A DNA stretch of 64,000 nt, taken from contig CAXXLC010000017.1 in assembly GCA_963677345.2 (NCBI GenBank), positions 124,001 to 188,000 of the forward strand, written 5' to 3'. The position numbers and the translations under genes were made by a program. The notes beneath the pieces were generated by a model. That model was not told where the DNA came from, did no database searches, and saw nothing but the letters and a program-made list of their open reading frames with translations. Shown piece after piece: positions 28,639-37,525 of the stretch. Numbering within the stretch: the first letter of the stretch is position 1; each line of letters opens with the position of its first letter. This stretch comes from Saccharicrinis sp963677345. Its GTDB lineage: Bacteria; Bacteroidota; Bacteroidia; Bacteroidales; Marinilabiliaceae.

Positions 28639-29213
28639 AAATATGATTTCTTGGTTTTAAGCTTTCCCGCAATAGCTTTTAAAAGTGGGTAAGGGGCTTT
28701 CTGCTTAAAAATTTAAATTGTCTACAATTTTAAATGCGCAAGTATTTTATTTTCGTGTAATTCGAGTAATTCGTAGTTAAAAAAAAATCTTGCGTATTTT
28801 AGGATAAAAATAATATTTCAATTATTTAGTAGGTTCTATATCTGCCTCAACTAGTGAACCAAAAAACAAGATTAGCTTGACGATTAAAAATCGTTTTTGT
28901 TTGAGAGCAACGAGTTTAAACAATTTCAGGCAAATAGTCGTAGTTTTTTGAGAGAAGTGGGTGCAGCCAAGCCTTTTTTTGCTTCCGTTTTTTTGTGGTA
29001 TGACAATTATAGCGCAGCGAAAATCATGAACACAAAAAAGAAACAGACCTTGTGAACTAAAAAATGAAGTCAGGTCTGGACGAAGCACTAGTTGACAAAT
29101 ATAAGTAGGGAAGCTCTGATATGAAATAATCATATAAATTAGTCATCAATTAAAGTTGTGTGAAATAGAATAATAGAGTTTGGATATAGTCAAATAATTA
29201 AAATAAAGAAAAA
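28639..29213. other. Non-coding DNA after the IS1380-type transposase
   Basis: About 575 bases. The first 160 or so probably hold the right end of the insertion element (a CCTAAAATACGC-type sequence, inverted, ends near 28803). The rest is low-complexity intergenic DNA with T-rich tracts around 28975-29000. A minus-strand frame exists at 28822-29133 but its composition does not look like a protein. Confidence 0.4.
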
Positions 29214-30056
29214 TTGAAGGTTTGTTTAATAAATATTATTGTAGTTATGGCTTTAATATCATGTTCTCATGATGGTTTCAAGAATGATTTATGTAAAGAT
29301 GATGGTTTTAATGTTTTGTTTTTGCACCATAGTACTGGGGGGCTTATCTATAAAGGAGGGTCTGACAATGATAAGTCTGTTGTTGATACTTGGTTTGAAG
29401 GATATAATAAGTCTGTTGATCATAAAATTAATTTCCAGGAAAATATTTTTCCTCAATCTAAAAAGCTAAAAATATTGGGTTATGGATGGAAGAACTATCC
29501 ATATGATTATTACAACATCTGGGTAAAAAACGGAAAGAAAAACCAATATAAAAATGAACCTACATTGAAGGTGCTAACTACTTATTGGGATGTAATTATT
29601 ATTAAGCATTGTTATCCTGTTAGCAATATGGTTGAAGGATATAGTTCAGATATAAACTCTAGTGAAAAGACATTAGCTAATTACAAACTTCAATATGAAG
29701 CCTTAAAGAAAAAGTTTTATGAATATCCAGAAACAAAATTTATTATATGGACAGGAGCCGCTTTGGTGGAGCAAAATACCAGTGAAGAAAAAGCTTTAAG
29801 AGCTAAAGAGTTTTTTTCCTGGGTGAAAAATGAATGGGATTCACCAAATGATAATATTTTTATATGGGATTTTTACGAATTAGAGACAGAAGGAGGATTG
29901 TATCTGAAAGATGAATATGCTGTTTCTCCGACAAATTCACACCCTAATAGTGTGTTTGCTGCTAAAGTAGCTCCTTTATTTTGTCAGCGGATAATTGATG
30001 TGATCTTACACGATGGAAATAGAACTTCATTAACAGGTGAGTATTTACTAAAATAA
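29214..30056 (+). CDS. SGNH-hydrolase-like lipoprotein
   Basis: 280 residues. Start TTG at 29214: only this start gives a full lipoprotein signal (KVCLINIIVVMALISC); the next Met would leave four residues before the lipobox Cys. The mature part opens with FNVLFLHHSTGG, resembling block I of SGNH/GDSL hydrolases with Ser40 as nucleophile. It closes with SPTNSHPNSVFAAKVAP, resembling block V with the catalytic His. The middle has FIIWTGAALVE. It may remove acetyl groups from a surface glycan, in line with the many acyltransferases of the locus; that is inference. Lipid-anchored, periplasmic or surface. Confidence 0.6.
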   Translation: MKVCLINIIVVMALISCSHDGFKNDLCKDDGFNVLFLHHSTGGLIYKGGSDNDKSVVDTWFEGYNKSVDHKINFQENIFPQSKKLKILGYGWKNYPYDYYNIWVKNGKKNQYKNEPTLKVLTTYWDVIIIKHCYPVSNMVEGYSSDINSSEKTLANYKLQYEALKKKFYEYPETKFIIWTGAALVEQNTSEEKALRAKEFFSWVKNEWDSPNDNIFIWDFYELETEGGLYLKDEYAVSPTNSHPNSVFAAKVAPLFCQRIIDVILHDGNRTSLTGEYLLK

Positions 30057-30148
30057 AAGAATGTTGTAATCGATTCGTAATTAGAGTAAATAATATGACC
30101 ATGAAAATATGATATGGGAAATGTAAGTTTATTATTAAACAATTTTAA

Positions 30149-30559
30149 ATGAAGATTGATCATATAGGAATAGTTGTTAAAGACCTTAATAAAGGAATCT
30201 TGCAGTGGTGTGATTTCTCTGCTTATAAACAATATACTAAAAAAAGTTAAAAACTCAAAACAAAAAGCAAGAGTTGTTTTTTTAACAAAGGAAGATTCTA
30301 TTACAATAAAGCTTTTAGAACCTATAGATTAATCATTTCCCGTATATGGATTTGCCAGTCGAGGGGAGGATTACATCATTTATGTTTTAAAACTGAGCAT
30401 ATGGCAAATGAAATTTTATTCTTAAAAGAAAATGGACTTAGACTTATTTCACCTCATACACCAAGTGAAGCTTTTGAAAATGAAAATATAGCTTTTCTTT
30501 TAGCTCAAAATAATACCAACATAGAATTAATTGATACAAAAAAAACAAATCCTTATTAA
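30149..30559 (+). pseudogene. Broken VOC/glyoxalase-fold gene (methylmalonyl-CoA-epimerase-like)
   Basis: The ATG at 30149 starts MKIDHIGIVVKDLNKGI, a classical VOC N-terminus, but the frame stops after 33 codons. Dropping one A from the run of seven near 30240 continues it as VKNSKQKARVVFLTKED and SITIKLLEPID, followed by a stop codon (TAA, 30330-30332). One G missing from the GGGG after GCCAGTCGA then restores GGGLHHLCFKTEHMANEI, LFLKENGLRLISPHTPSEAF and a proper end at 30557-30559. So two frameshifts and one nonsense codon inactivate it. VOC genes often accompany ACP/AMP-ligase sugar-acyl modules like the one that starts 80 bases away on the other strand. Confidence 0.8.
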
Positions 30560-30639
30560 GGAATAAAAATCTAACCCCATAAAACAATAACTTATACGAT
30601 ATCAATAAATCAACACGTTAAAAATTATTTCAAGAGTTT

Positions 30640-31773
30640 TTACGAGCTTTTAATCTTTCCAGAAAGAATATTATATACAGCAAGGAAAAAATACTTAATG
30701 TCTGTTTTAAAACCATTTTCCAGCCGCTCCTTCATATATATTCTCTCAGCTTCAATATTTCCATTTTCATCAGGCATATTAAGAGCAACATACGGTGGTA
30801 TGCATCCAGGTTTAAATTTAATTCTCATTTTTTGAACATCCTCAGGTAACTCTTTAAATCTAGTCAAGCTTAATGGTCTTACTCCAACTAATCCTAATTC
30901 CCCTTTGAATATATTAATAAACTGAGGTAGTTCATCTAACCAATACTTTCGATAAAATTTCCCCCAAATGGCTAATCTAAAATCGTCAGCAGGTTTACCA
31001 TATTCATTATAACCATTCAGTTTAATAACAAAGCTTTGTAAGTATTCAGAATAGGGGTGCATGGTTCTTAATTTATATACTTTGATCATTTTACCATTTT
31101 TACCCACTCTGTTCATAGGAAAGAATGGCATGAAAGACGGTTTTTTGCTGGAATCAGGATCACTGACTTTCATTACTACGAAGTAAAATTTATTATTTAC
31201 GACGCTAAATTCAATGATTTCAAAACCACAACTAACCAGCCTTCCTAAAATTTCGGCCTGAGAAATCCACCGATATCTGCCTTTTGTCAGAAAGAAATAT
31301 AATTTTTGAACGTACAGCATTTTTGGGAACACCCGATGTATGATAAAGCAATAAAACCAGTATAGTAAATTAAAAAGACTTCGTTTTTTACCAAGTGTAT
31401 TTTGAAACTTTTGCTCAACAGTTTCTAAGCAACCAATATAAATGCCTGCATCAGGAAGGCACTTGTTTACCTGAATTAAAAATTGATTAATATAACGGGA
31501 TTTGTTTAATAAGCGAAGATTTATCAGACTTGTTGATTTACTAAATTCAGCAACATTAAGATCTGATACTTTATTTGCTTCCTTAATTTGAACACTGACA
31601 CGTTCTGGTTCAAGATGTCTGGAAATATATTCATATTCTGTAATATCCAGATTTTCTAACAATTGTTTTTTCTCCGGATCCAATGATATGTTTAAATGAG
31701 TACCAACCTCCTCGTAAATAACATTAGAACCCAAACTAATTGAAGCATTTGTACTTAGTGAATCCATAAGCAT
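30640..31773 (-). CDS. Sugar-phosphate transferase (monotopic PGT, PglC/WcaJ-type) with extra N-terminal domain
   Basis: 377 residues. The C-terminal third is the bacterial sugar transferase domain: YKLRTM at 233-238, LDELPQ with the Asp280-Glu281 catalytic dyad, and GVRPLSLTRF. It moves a sugar-1-phosphate from a UDP-sugar to undecaprenyl phosphate, the first step of glycan assembly. Residues 1-205 are not the CoA-binding/TM part of WcaJ. Residues 84-115 and 172-202 (QFLIQVNKCLPDAGIYIGC; AEILGRLVSCGFEIIEFS) recall the end of a SAM methyltransferase fold without its GxG motif. A hydrophobic, aromatic stretch at 133-162 may be the membrane re-entrant helix. Last gene of the minus operon. Confidence 0.85.
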   Translation of the reverse strand: MLMDSLSTNASISLGSNVIYEEVGTHLNISLDPEKKQLLENLDITEYEYISRHLEPERVSVQIKEANKVSDLNVAEFSKSTSLINLRLLNKSRYINQFLIQVNKCLPDAGIYIGCLETVEQKFQNTLGKKRSLFNLLYWFYCFIIHRVFPKMLYVQKLYFFLTKGRYRWISQAEILGRLVSCGFEIIEFSVVNNKFYFVVMKVSDPDSSKKPSFMPFFPMNRVGKNGKMIKVYKLRTMHPYSEYLQSFVIKLNGYNEYGKPADDFRLAIWGKFYRKYWLDELPQFINIFKGELGLVGVRPLSLTRFKELPEDVQKMRIKFKPGCIPPYVALNMPDENGNIEAERIYMKERLENGFKTDIKYFFLAVYNILSGKIKSS

Positions 31774-31882
31774 ATTATTTAATCTTTTACCTCTATATAC
31801 AATTTACAAAGGCAAATATTAAATATCCACTTATTTACACTAATCGCATAAAAAATGTGATAATTGATAAGAAGGATAATTT

Positions 31883-33343
31883 TTATAACTTCTTAGCTAT
31901 CTTTTTTCCTGCAGCATTTACATTGACTTTAGAAGCAAACTCAATGACTTGTGGTATTTTGTAGGTCGATAGCCGATTACTGCATAAAGACTTTATTTTT
32001 TCAATAGTTAATTTATCATTCAATTCGTTCTTAACTATAATCGCCTTAATAGCTTCTCCTAAAACTTCATCAGATACTGCCTCTATCGTACAATCTATGA
32101 CACCGGGAATAGAAACTATGACTTCCTCGATTTCTTTAGGACTCACCCTTTTACCACCAACCTTAATAATTTCTTTTTTTCTTGCAGCATGATAAATAAA
32201 TCCATCATCGTCAACCCTTGCTAAATCACCTGTATATAACCAGCCATCTTTTAAAGTTTCTTTTGTAGATTTTTCATCTTTGAAATAGCCTAGCATAATG
32301 TTATCGCCTTTGGCTATTATTTCTCCTGTTTCATTGGGTTTTATTATTTCACCATTGTTGTCGACTACTTTTAACTCAACTCCAGGAATACCCTTTCCAA
32401 TTGAACCTAATTTATCATTTAATATTTCTGGAGGCAAGTAAGATAGTCTTGCAGTAGCTTCTGTTTGACCATACATTACAATAAATTTTGTATTAGGCTT
32501 AGCTTGTTGAAATTCTTCAATAAATACAGTATGTAATTTACCTCCCGCTTGTGTCACATAGCGTAAATTTGGAAAATATTCATTTTTGAATGTCTCTGAT
32601 TTTCTTAATAATATTTGAAAATGGCTTGGTACTCCAGCAAAACCTGTGCATTGATATTTTTTCAGATCATTGATTACTGAACCTAAAAACATAAAATTAT
32701 TGTTTAAAACAATTTTCCCTTTGACTTTCAGGTGAGTATGAAGTAAAGAAAGTCCATAGCAATAAAAGAAAGGCAGAACGCATTCCATAATATCTTTATC
32801 TGTTAGTTTAAGATATTCGATTATTGAAGAAGTGTTTGCAATAATATTTTTATGAGAAATCATTACTCCTTTGGGCATGGCTGTAGATCCTGAAGTATAA
32901 ATTATTTGAGCAAGGGTGTTTGGTTCAAATTCAATGTCCTCCTTATAATCGATTTTAGTTTCTATTGTCTCATTAAATGTATTTTCATCCCAGATGTTAT
33001 CAAACGATACATTAATCCGGTTTTGAAGTAATTGAGGAATAAATGCCATTTTTACATCAGCCTGGTCTTTAATAAATTCAAGAGAATTTTTTTCGATCGA
33101 TGGATTTAATGGAATAACTATATTTCCGGATTTCATTATCGCAAGGTAACAGACAATAAAATAATTACTATTGGGAGATAATAAAATGAACTTATTTCCA
33201 GAACCATATTCTTGCTTTAGAAAAAAAGCTAATGAAGCTACTTGATTTTTTAAATCATTAAAACTTAACGGTTCTCTTTGTCCTAAAACAAACAAGTCTC
33301 CATTTTTATTATTGTCAGGTAATAAGTAATCGATACAGTTCAT
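31883..33343 (-). CDS. AMP-forming acyl-CoA/acyl-ACP ligase
   Basis: 486 residues of the ANL superfamily. A3 P-loop YTSGSTAMPKG at 149-159, YGQTEATAR at 291-299, GWLYTGDLARVDDDGF at 367-382, hinge RKKEIIKVGGKRVSP and the C-terminal catalytic Lys in AAGKKIAKKL (about Lys480). It activates a carboxylic acid as acyl-AMP and passes it to a thiol. Because an ACP gene leads the same operon, that ACP may be the acceptor. It is 44 bases downstream of the NAD synthase-like gene. Substrate unknown. The arrangement recalls the exosortase-A-associated ligase/ACP/amidotransferase gene sets of Proteobacteria. Confidence 0.87.
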   Translation of the reverse strand: MNCIDYLLPDNNKNGDLFVLGQREPLSFNDLKNQVASLAFFLKQEYGSGNKFILLSPNSNYFIVCYLAIMKSGNIVIPLNPSIEKNSLEFIKDQADVKMAFIPQLLQNRINVSFDNIWDENTFNETIETKIDYKEDIEFEPNTLAQIIYTSGSTAMPKGVMISHKNIIANTSSIIEYLKLTDKDIMECVLPFFYCYGLSLLHTHLKVKGKIVLNNNFMFLGSVINDLKKYQCTGFAGVPSHFQILLRKSETFKNEYFPNLRYVTQAGGKLHTVFIEEFQQAKPNTKFIVMYGQTEATARLSYLPPEILNDKLGSIGKGIPGVELKVVDNNGEIIKPNETGEIIAKGDNIMLGYFKDEKSTKETLKDGWLYTGDLARVDDDGFIYHAARKKEIIKVGGKRVSPKEIEEVIVSIPGVIDCTIEAVSDEVLGEAIKAIIVKNELNDKLTIEKIKSLCSNRLSTYKIPQVIEFASKVNVNAAGKKIAKKL

Positions 33344-33387
33344 AGGTCGCCAATATTAATTAAATCAATAACATTAAAAGATCGTTA

Positions 33388-34398
33388 TTACATTTTTGCC
33401 ATTGTACTCTCCTTAATAAAATAATCATGTAAAGGAGGTGTTCTTAAATATTCCGTAGTCTGCTTTTTACGGGCAAAATTTTTATAAATATATTGTACTT
33501 GTTCAACAGTCATTTCCATTACTGGAGCAACCTCTTCTGCTGAATATTCATTTTCCCAGCCATACCATAATAAATCCATTTTTTCAAAAGGCATTTGGTA
33601 GAAAAATTCTTCCTGAGTTTGTTCTGCTGAATAAGTGTCTGTCGTTGGAGTTCTTTTAATAATAGCTTCCGGTACACCTAGGTGTCTTGCTATTTGATAA
33701 ACTTGTGTTTTAAATAAATTTCCAATAGGCATTACATCAGCAGCACCATCTCCATATTTAACAAAAAAGCCTTGTTGAACTTCATGTTTATTGGGAGTCC
33801 CGATTACTGCATAATTTAAAGCTTCTGCATGATAATATAACATGTTAGCCCTGCTTCGTTGTTTAAAATTAGATGCAGCTACAATTTGTAAATACTCCTT
33901 AAGTGGTAAACGAGCTCTTTTTTCTGCACCATCTTTAAAAATTACAGATACAAAATGCACCGGAGGAAGGTTTTTATTTACAAATTCTTCAGGTATGATT
34001 ACTTTCATTTTATCGGTTGCCGGATTAAATTCAGGAATCACATTTTTAACGGCATCATCCCTGCGTTTGTAACAACCAAATCCTTCCAGAGCTCCACTTA
34101 TATTTTCAACAATGCTTTTAACTCCAAATTTATCAGCCAATTCTCTGGCTAATAATTCACTCTCAGGACTGGAATCCGTTTCTGGTAGCATAATTGTAAG
34201 GAGTTTTTCTGGCCCGAATGCTTTTGCTGCAAGCGCTAAAGTTACTGAGGAATCAATGCCACCACTTATTCCTATTACCCCGCCATAACGACGAAATCGT
34301 TTATAAACATCCTCTCTTAATTTTTCACAAATTACATCAATTACTTCATCAATATTTTCAAGGTGAAGTATATCTTTTGAAAATGGTCTTTTTGTCAT
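33388..34398 (-). CDS. NAD(+) synthase-like (NadE family) amide-forming ligase
   Basis: 336 residues. PP-loop ATP-pyrophosphatase motif GISGGIDSS (43-51), then FKQRSRANMLYYHAE and VIGTPNKHEVQQGFFVKYGDG, the core of ammonia-dependent NadE; KTQVYQIARHLGVP follows. An extra segment of about 50 residues (roughly 115-165) is not in typical NadE. It lacks a glutaminase domain. It could be the cell's NAD synthase, but being placed between AsnB-like and AMP-ligase genes in a glycan cluster makes a specialised amidation of a sugar acid or acyl group as likely. Confidence 0.82.
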   Translation of the reverse strand: MTKRPFSKDILHLENIDEVIDVICEKLREDVYKRFRRYGGVIGISGGIDSSVTLALAAKAFGPEKLLTIMLPETDSSPESELLARELADKFGVKSIVENISGALEGFGCYKRRDDAVKNVIPEFNPATDKMKVIIPEEFVNKNLPPVHFVSVIFKDGAEKRARLPLKEYLQIVAASNFKQRSRANMLYYHAEALNYAVIGTPNKHEVQQGFFVKYGDGAADVMPIGNLFKTQVYQIARHLGVPEAIIKRTPTTDTYSAEQTQEEFFYQMPFEKMDLLWYGWENEYSAEEVAPVMEMTVEQVQYIYKNFARKKQTTEYLRTPPLHDYFIKESTMAKM

Positions 34399-34601
34399 AA
34401 TGTTGTATTTGGTTATTTTTTATTATTAACTATTTGTCATTAGTTTTTTCGCTATTCGTATAGTAATAAGCTTAATAGCTCTTTTGTAGCACATAAGCAC
34501 TTTGTAGAGGTAGTAACTAGAACAGTTCTCCATGTTCCATTCTCCATTCTCCTTGTAGCTTGATTACTAAGCGTTGCTGTCAGAGATATAAAGACTGCCA
34601 A
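34399..34601. repeat. Intergenic spacer with degenerate CTCCATTCTCC repeats
   Basis: About 200 bases within the minus operon. GTTCTCCATGTTCCATTCTC followed by CATTCTCCTTG (34526-34556) is made of degenerate repeats of CCATTCTCC type. Related purine-rich text in the other sense occurs at 43010-43050, 45290-45330 and 48019-48052. No gene. Confidence 0.45.
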
Positions 34602-36557
34602 TTAATTCCTCACCACACCCTTTCTAATCTCATCATCTTTTAAATATCGAAAATCTTCAATATATTGTTTATATAATATTTGAGTAGAAAGGATACCCAT
34701 CAAAGCCATATTATCAATTTCGGAAATATTTGGTGTTTTCCTCATTTTTGTAATTAAGCCGGAAATACTTTTTTCATTAAACACTCCTAGAGAGTTAATA
34801 GAAGAAGAGGCTAGTGTATCATCTACAAATCCATTTTTATCGTTTAATAATGCTTGAGCAATTGGGGCTCTATAGGCTTGTTTTGGTCTTTTTAAAACTG
34901 ATTGAGGAATAATATTTTTAACAACTTCTTTCAATAAATATTTTTCATTTAATCCATTCAACTTAAAATCATCAGGTAAGGATGCACAAAATTCAATAAT
35001 TCTATGATCCAGGAAAGGGTATCTGCCTTCAACAGAATTACCCATGGCCATACGGTCACCTTGAGAAGATAATAAATAACCTGACATAAATACAGTAGAT
35101 TCTATATATTGAGCTTTTGATAATGGAGAATAATTCTTGATTTTTTTTTCTACAAATTCTTCGTAGTTACTAACTATATCATTCCCATTAAGCGTTTTTC
35201 TGACATGTTGGGAAAAGTGATTTGTAATACGGTTTGTATTATTCCACCTTAGTAAATGAGAGTATATTGGAGAATTAGTTTCCTGAAGTTTATATCCAAA
35301 AAATAATTTTAACATACTATTGCTGGTATCCTGTAATTGTGGTAAATAGGGATACAATTTTTTAAGAAGCATAGGTCTTATCTTAGAATCCGGATATTTT
35401 GACCAGAAATGCCTGATAATAGCTTCTTTAAAAATATTATACCCTCCAAGCATTTCATCAGCACCTTCTCCTGTTATAACTACTTTTATATCATTATCTC
35501 TAACTAGCTTCGAAAGCTTATACATCGGAAAAGGTGAAGAACGGAGAACAGGTATTTCAGTGTGCCAAATCACATCATGGAATAAATCCACAACATCTTT
35601 ATTTTTAAATATGACTGAATGATGTCTTGTGTCCAGATGATCTGCCACTTCTTTTTGGAAAATCGTTTCATCAAAATCATTTTCTTCAAAACCTATTGAA
35701 AAGGTATTTAAAGTTTCAGGGAACATTTTCTTTATAAATGCTGTTGTACTGGTTGAATCTAGGCCGCCGCTTAAATAAGCAGCCACAGGTACATCTGCTC
35801 TCATTCTCAACTTTAAGGAATCTTCAAATAAAGAAGTAAATTCACTTTTTGCCTTTTCTATGGTTAAGGAATTATTTTTTTCATATTTTATATCCCAATA
35901 ACGATGAATGGTTAAAGTTTTATCCCTATTAAATATAGCATAATGCCCAGGTGGTAATTCATATACATCATCAAAAATGGTCTGTGGAGACAGGGTTGTC
36001 CAAAATGTAAACACTTGTTGAAGACCTAGATAATTTAATTCTCTTTTTACATCAGGAAATTCAAAAATAGACTTAATCTCGGATCCAAAAACAAAATTCT
36101 CCTTTTGATATGTATAAAAAAGAGGTCTGATTCCCATCCTATCCCTGGCAAGAAATAATTCACTTTTTATCTGATCCCAAATGGCAAATGCAAACTGTCC
36201 GTTAAGGTACTGAAGACATTCAGAGCCATATTCCTGATACATATGAACAATAACTTCTGTATCACAATTGGTTCTAAAAATATGGCCTTTAGTTTCTAAA
36301 TCTTTTTTTAGTTCCAGATAATTAAAAACTTCACCGTTGTATGCAATCCAGTATCTACCATCCTGAGTAGATAGCGGTTGTTGACCAGAAGCTAGGTCAA
36401 CAATACTTAATCTTACATTTCCCATGCAAAACTCATCAGATAAGTATGTTCCGCATTCATCCGGTCCACGATGCTTAATGCGAGTCAGCATTGCATTTAA
36501 CGTACGTTCTGAATTGGGGATGATATTTCTAGGTACAAAACCTGCTATTCCACACAT
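34602..36557 (-). CDS. Glutamine-hydrolysing asparagine synthase-type amidotransferase (AsnB family)
   Basis: 651 residues. MCGIAGF places the catalytic Cys2 of the class II glutaminase after Met removal; N74-G75 in IAYNGEVFNY and HRGPDE complete that site. The synthetase half has the PP-loop YLSGGLDST (SGGLDS 263-268) and later GEGADEMLGGY and QGDRMAMGNSVEGRYPFLD. It moves ammonia from Gln to a carboxylate activated as acyl-AMP. In a glycan cluster such enzymes often make uronamides or other amides and not asparagine. Here it follows the ACP gene and precedes the NadE-like gene. Confidence 0.88.
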   Translation of the reverse strand: MCGIAGFVPRNIIPNSERTLNAMLTRIKHRGPDECGTYLSDEFCMGNVRLSIVDLASGQQPLSTQDGRYWIAYNGEVFNYLELKKDLETKGHIFRTNCDTEVIVHMYQEYGSECLQYLNGQFAFAIWDQIKSELFLARDRMGIRPLFYTYQKENFVFGSEIKSIFEFPDVKRELNYLGLQQVFTFWTTLSPQTIFDDVYELPPGHYAIFNRDKTLTIHRYWDIKYEKNNSLTIEKAKSEFTSLFEDSLKLRMRADVPVAAYLSGGLDSTSTTAFIKKMFPETLNTFSIGFEENDFDETIFQKEVADHLDTRHHSVIFKNKDVVDLFHDVIWHTEIPVLRSSPFPMYKLSKLVRDNDIKVVITGEGADEMLGGYNIFKEAIIRHFWSKYPDSKIRPMLLKKLYPYLPQLQDTSNSMLKLFFGYKLQETNSPIYSHLLRWNNTNRITNHFSQHVRKTLNGNDIVSNYEEFVEKKIKNYSPLSKAQYIESTVFMSGYLLSSQGDRMAMGNSVEGRYPFLDHRIIEFCASLPDDFKLNGLNEKYLLKEVVKNIIPQSVLKRPKQAYRAPIAQALLNDKNGFVDDTLASSSINSLGVFNEKSISGLITKMRKTPNISEIDNMALMGILSTQILYKQYIEDFRYLKDDEIRKGVVRN

Positions 36558-36795
36558 TTCTTCTGCATTTTGGTTACTAGTCTTTAGTTTTTTGATGTAA
36601 AATCAAAAATTTCACACTAATGATTCACTTATAATTATTGCGATTAGCGAAGACAGAAACAAAATTTGCTTTTGTTTTTGCGAAGCGTATCAATAATCAG
36701 GAACTAAACAGCGATCTTCTTCCATAAAATTATTCAAAATAAACCGCTATTCTTTCATAATTTTAAGTACTGAAGACTGCCTTCTGTATGCTAAA
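36558..36795. other. Spacer between ACP and AsnB-like genes, contains a palindromic element
   Basis: About 240 bases with no gene. It contains the palindromic repeat at 36633-36698, which lies between ACP and AsnB-like genes and could form a stable stem in the transcript. Confidence 0.5.
36633..36698. repeat. Palindromic small repeat, copy 1
   Basis: Outer arms AATTATTGCGAT (36633-36644) and CAATAATC (36691-36698), and an inner hairpin ACAAAA-TTTGC-TTTTGT. It shares its first 12 bases and its general plan with the element at 45350-45421, where the inner stem differs in sequence but still pairs. Confidence 0.6.
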
Positions 36796-37038
36796 CTACG
36801 CAGCCTGAGTCTGTTTCTTTTTTATAAAAGCAACAATTCTCTCAACGGATCCAAAGTTCTCTTCCTGTAATTCTGTATCATCCGTTATAACATTAAATTC
36901 ACTTTCTAAGAAGTTAATTAACCCTAATAATCCCATAGAATCAAAAATTCCTTCGTCAAAAATCATTGTATCATCTTTAATGATTGATGCATCATTGAAG
37001 GTAGTTTCTGCAATAAAATTTCTAATTTGATCTTTCAT
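36796..37038 (-). CDS. Acyl carrier protein
   Basis: 80 residues, acidic, with the phosphopantetheine site FDSMGLLGL at Ser34, inside the usual helix II motif. It differs from fatty-acid ACP (DSL-type), so it is a dedicated carrier. It is the first gene of the minus-strand run ACP, AsnB-like, NadE-like, AMP ligase and sugar transferase, and probably carries the acyl group activated by the ligase at 31883-33343. Start ATG at 37036-37038, 487 bases from the divergent dehydratase gene. Confidence 0.9.
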   Translation of the reverse strand: MKDQIRNFIAETTFNDASIIKDDTMIFDEGIFDSMGLLGLINFLESEFNVITDDTELQEENFGSVERIVAFIKKKQTQAA

Positions 37039-37525
37039 GTGTTTATAATTTGTTTTTCAATTATCATATGGAACTCGCCAATATAGTCATCCCTCCTCTA
37101 TGTGAGGAATTGCGCTCATGGCTCGTTTCTTAATGTTTTAAGAATTATATTATTAAACTATTAATAAATACTTTGTAAAAACAAAATTTAAGATACTGTT
37201 TCTGACAATTGCAATTTTAATACTTTGTTTAAATGACTAAAATAATTGATAAAAAAACAATTTATATCTACTAATATTCGTGATTGATATATTATATCCG
37301 CTTCTTAAATTGTTAATATTTATTTGATGTTCATAAATAAGTTTTTATACTTAATGTATTATATGTCATATTTATATATTTGAATCAAAAGTTGAAATCG
37401 AAGTTTTTAATCTTTAGCCTTACAAATATTCCATTTAACAAATAAAAAAGGTCTTTTGTCATATTTAAGGTGACTTTAGTATATAAAATAACGTAATTGT
37501 ATTTGTTAACCTAAACTTTTTACAA
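37039..37525. promoter_or_regulatory. Divergent promoter region
   Basis: 487 AT-rich bases between the ACP operon (leftward) and the 4,6-dehydratase gene (rightward), so promoters for both are expected. TATATTTG at 37375-37382 fits the TAnnTTTG box for the + strand, without a clear -33 box. No open frame of note. Confidence 0.4.

Noticed and set aside
27246..28803. CCTAAA-type sequences as terminal repeats of the IS1380-type element
   Set aside because: Only about 10 of 17 bases match and no target duplication flanks them, so the ends are left undefined.
28822..29133. 103-codon minus-strand open frame after the transposase gene
   Set aside because: The product is rich in Phe, Cys and Lys runs without domain pattern, lies in T-rich intergenic DNA that looks repetitive, and has no start context. 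More likely a chance frame.
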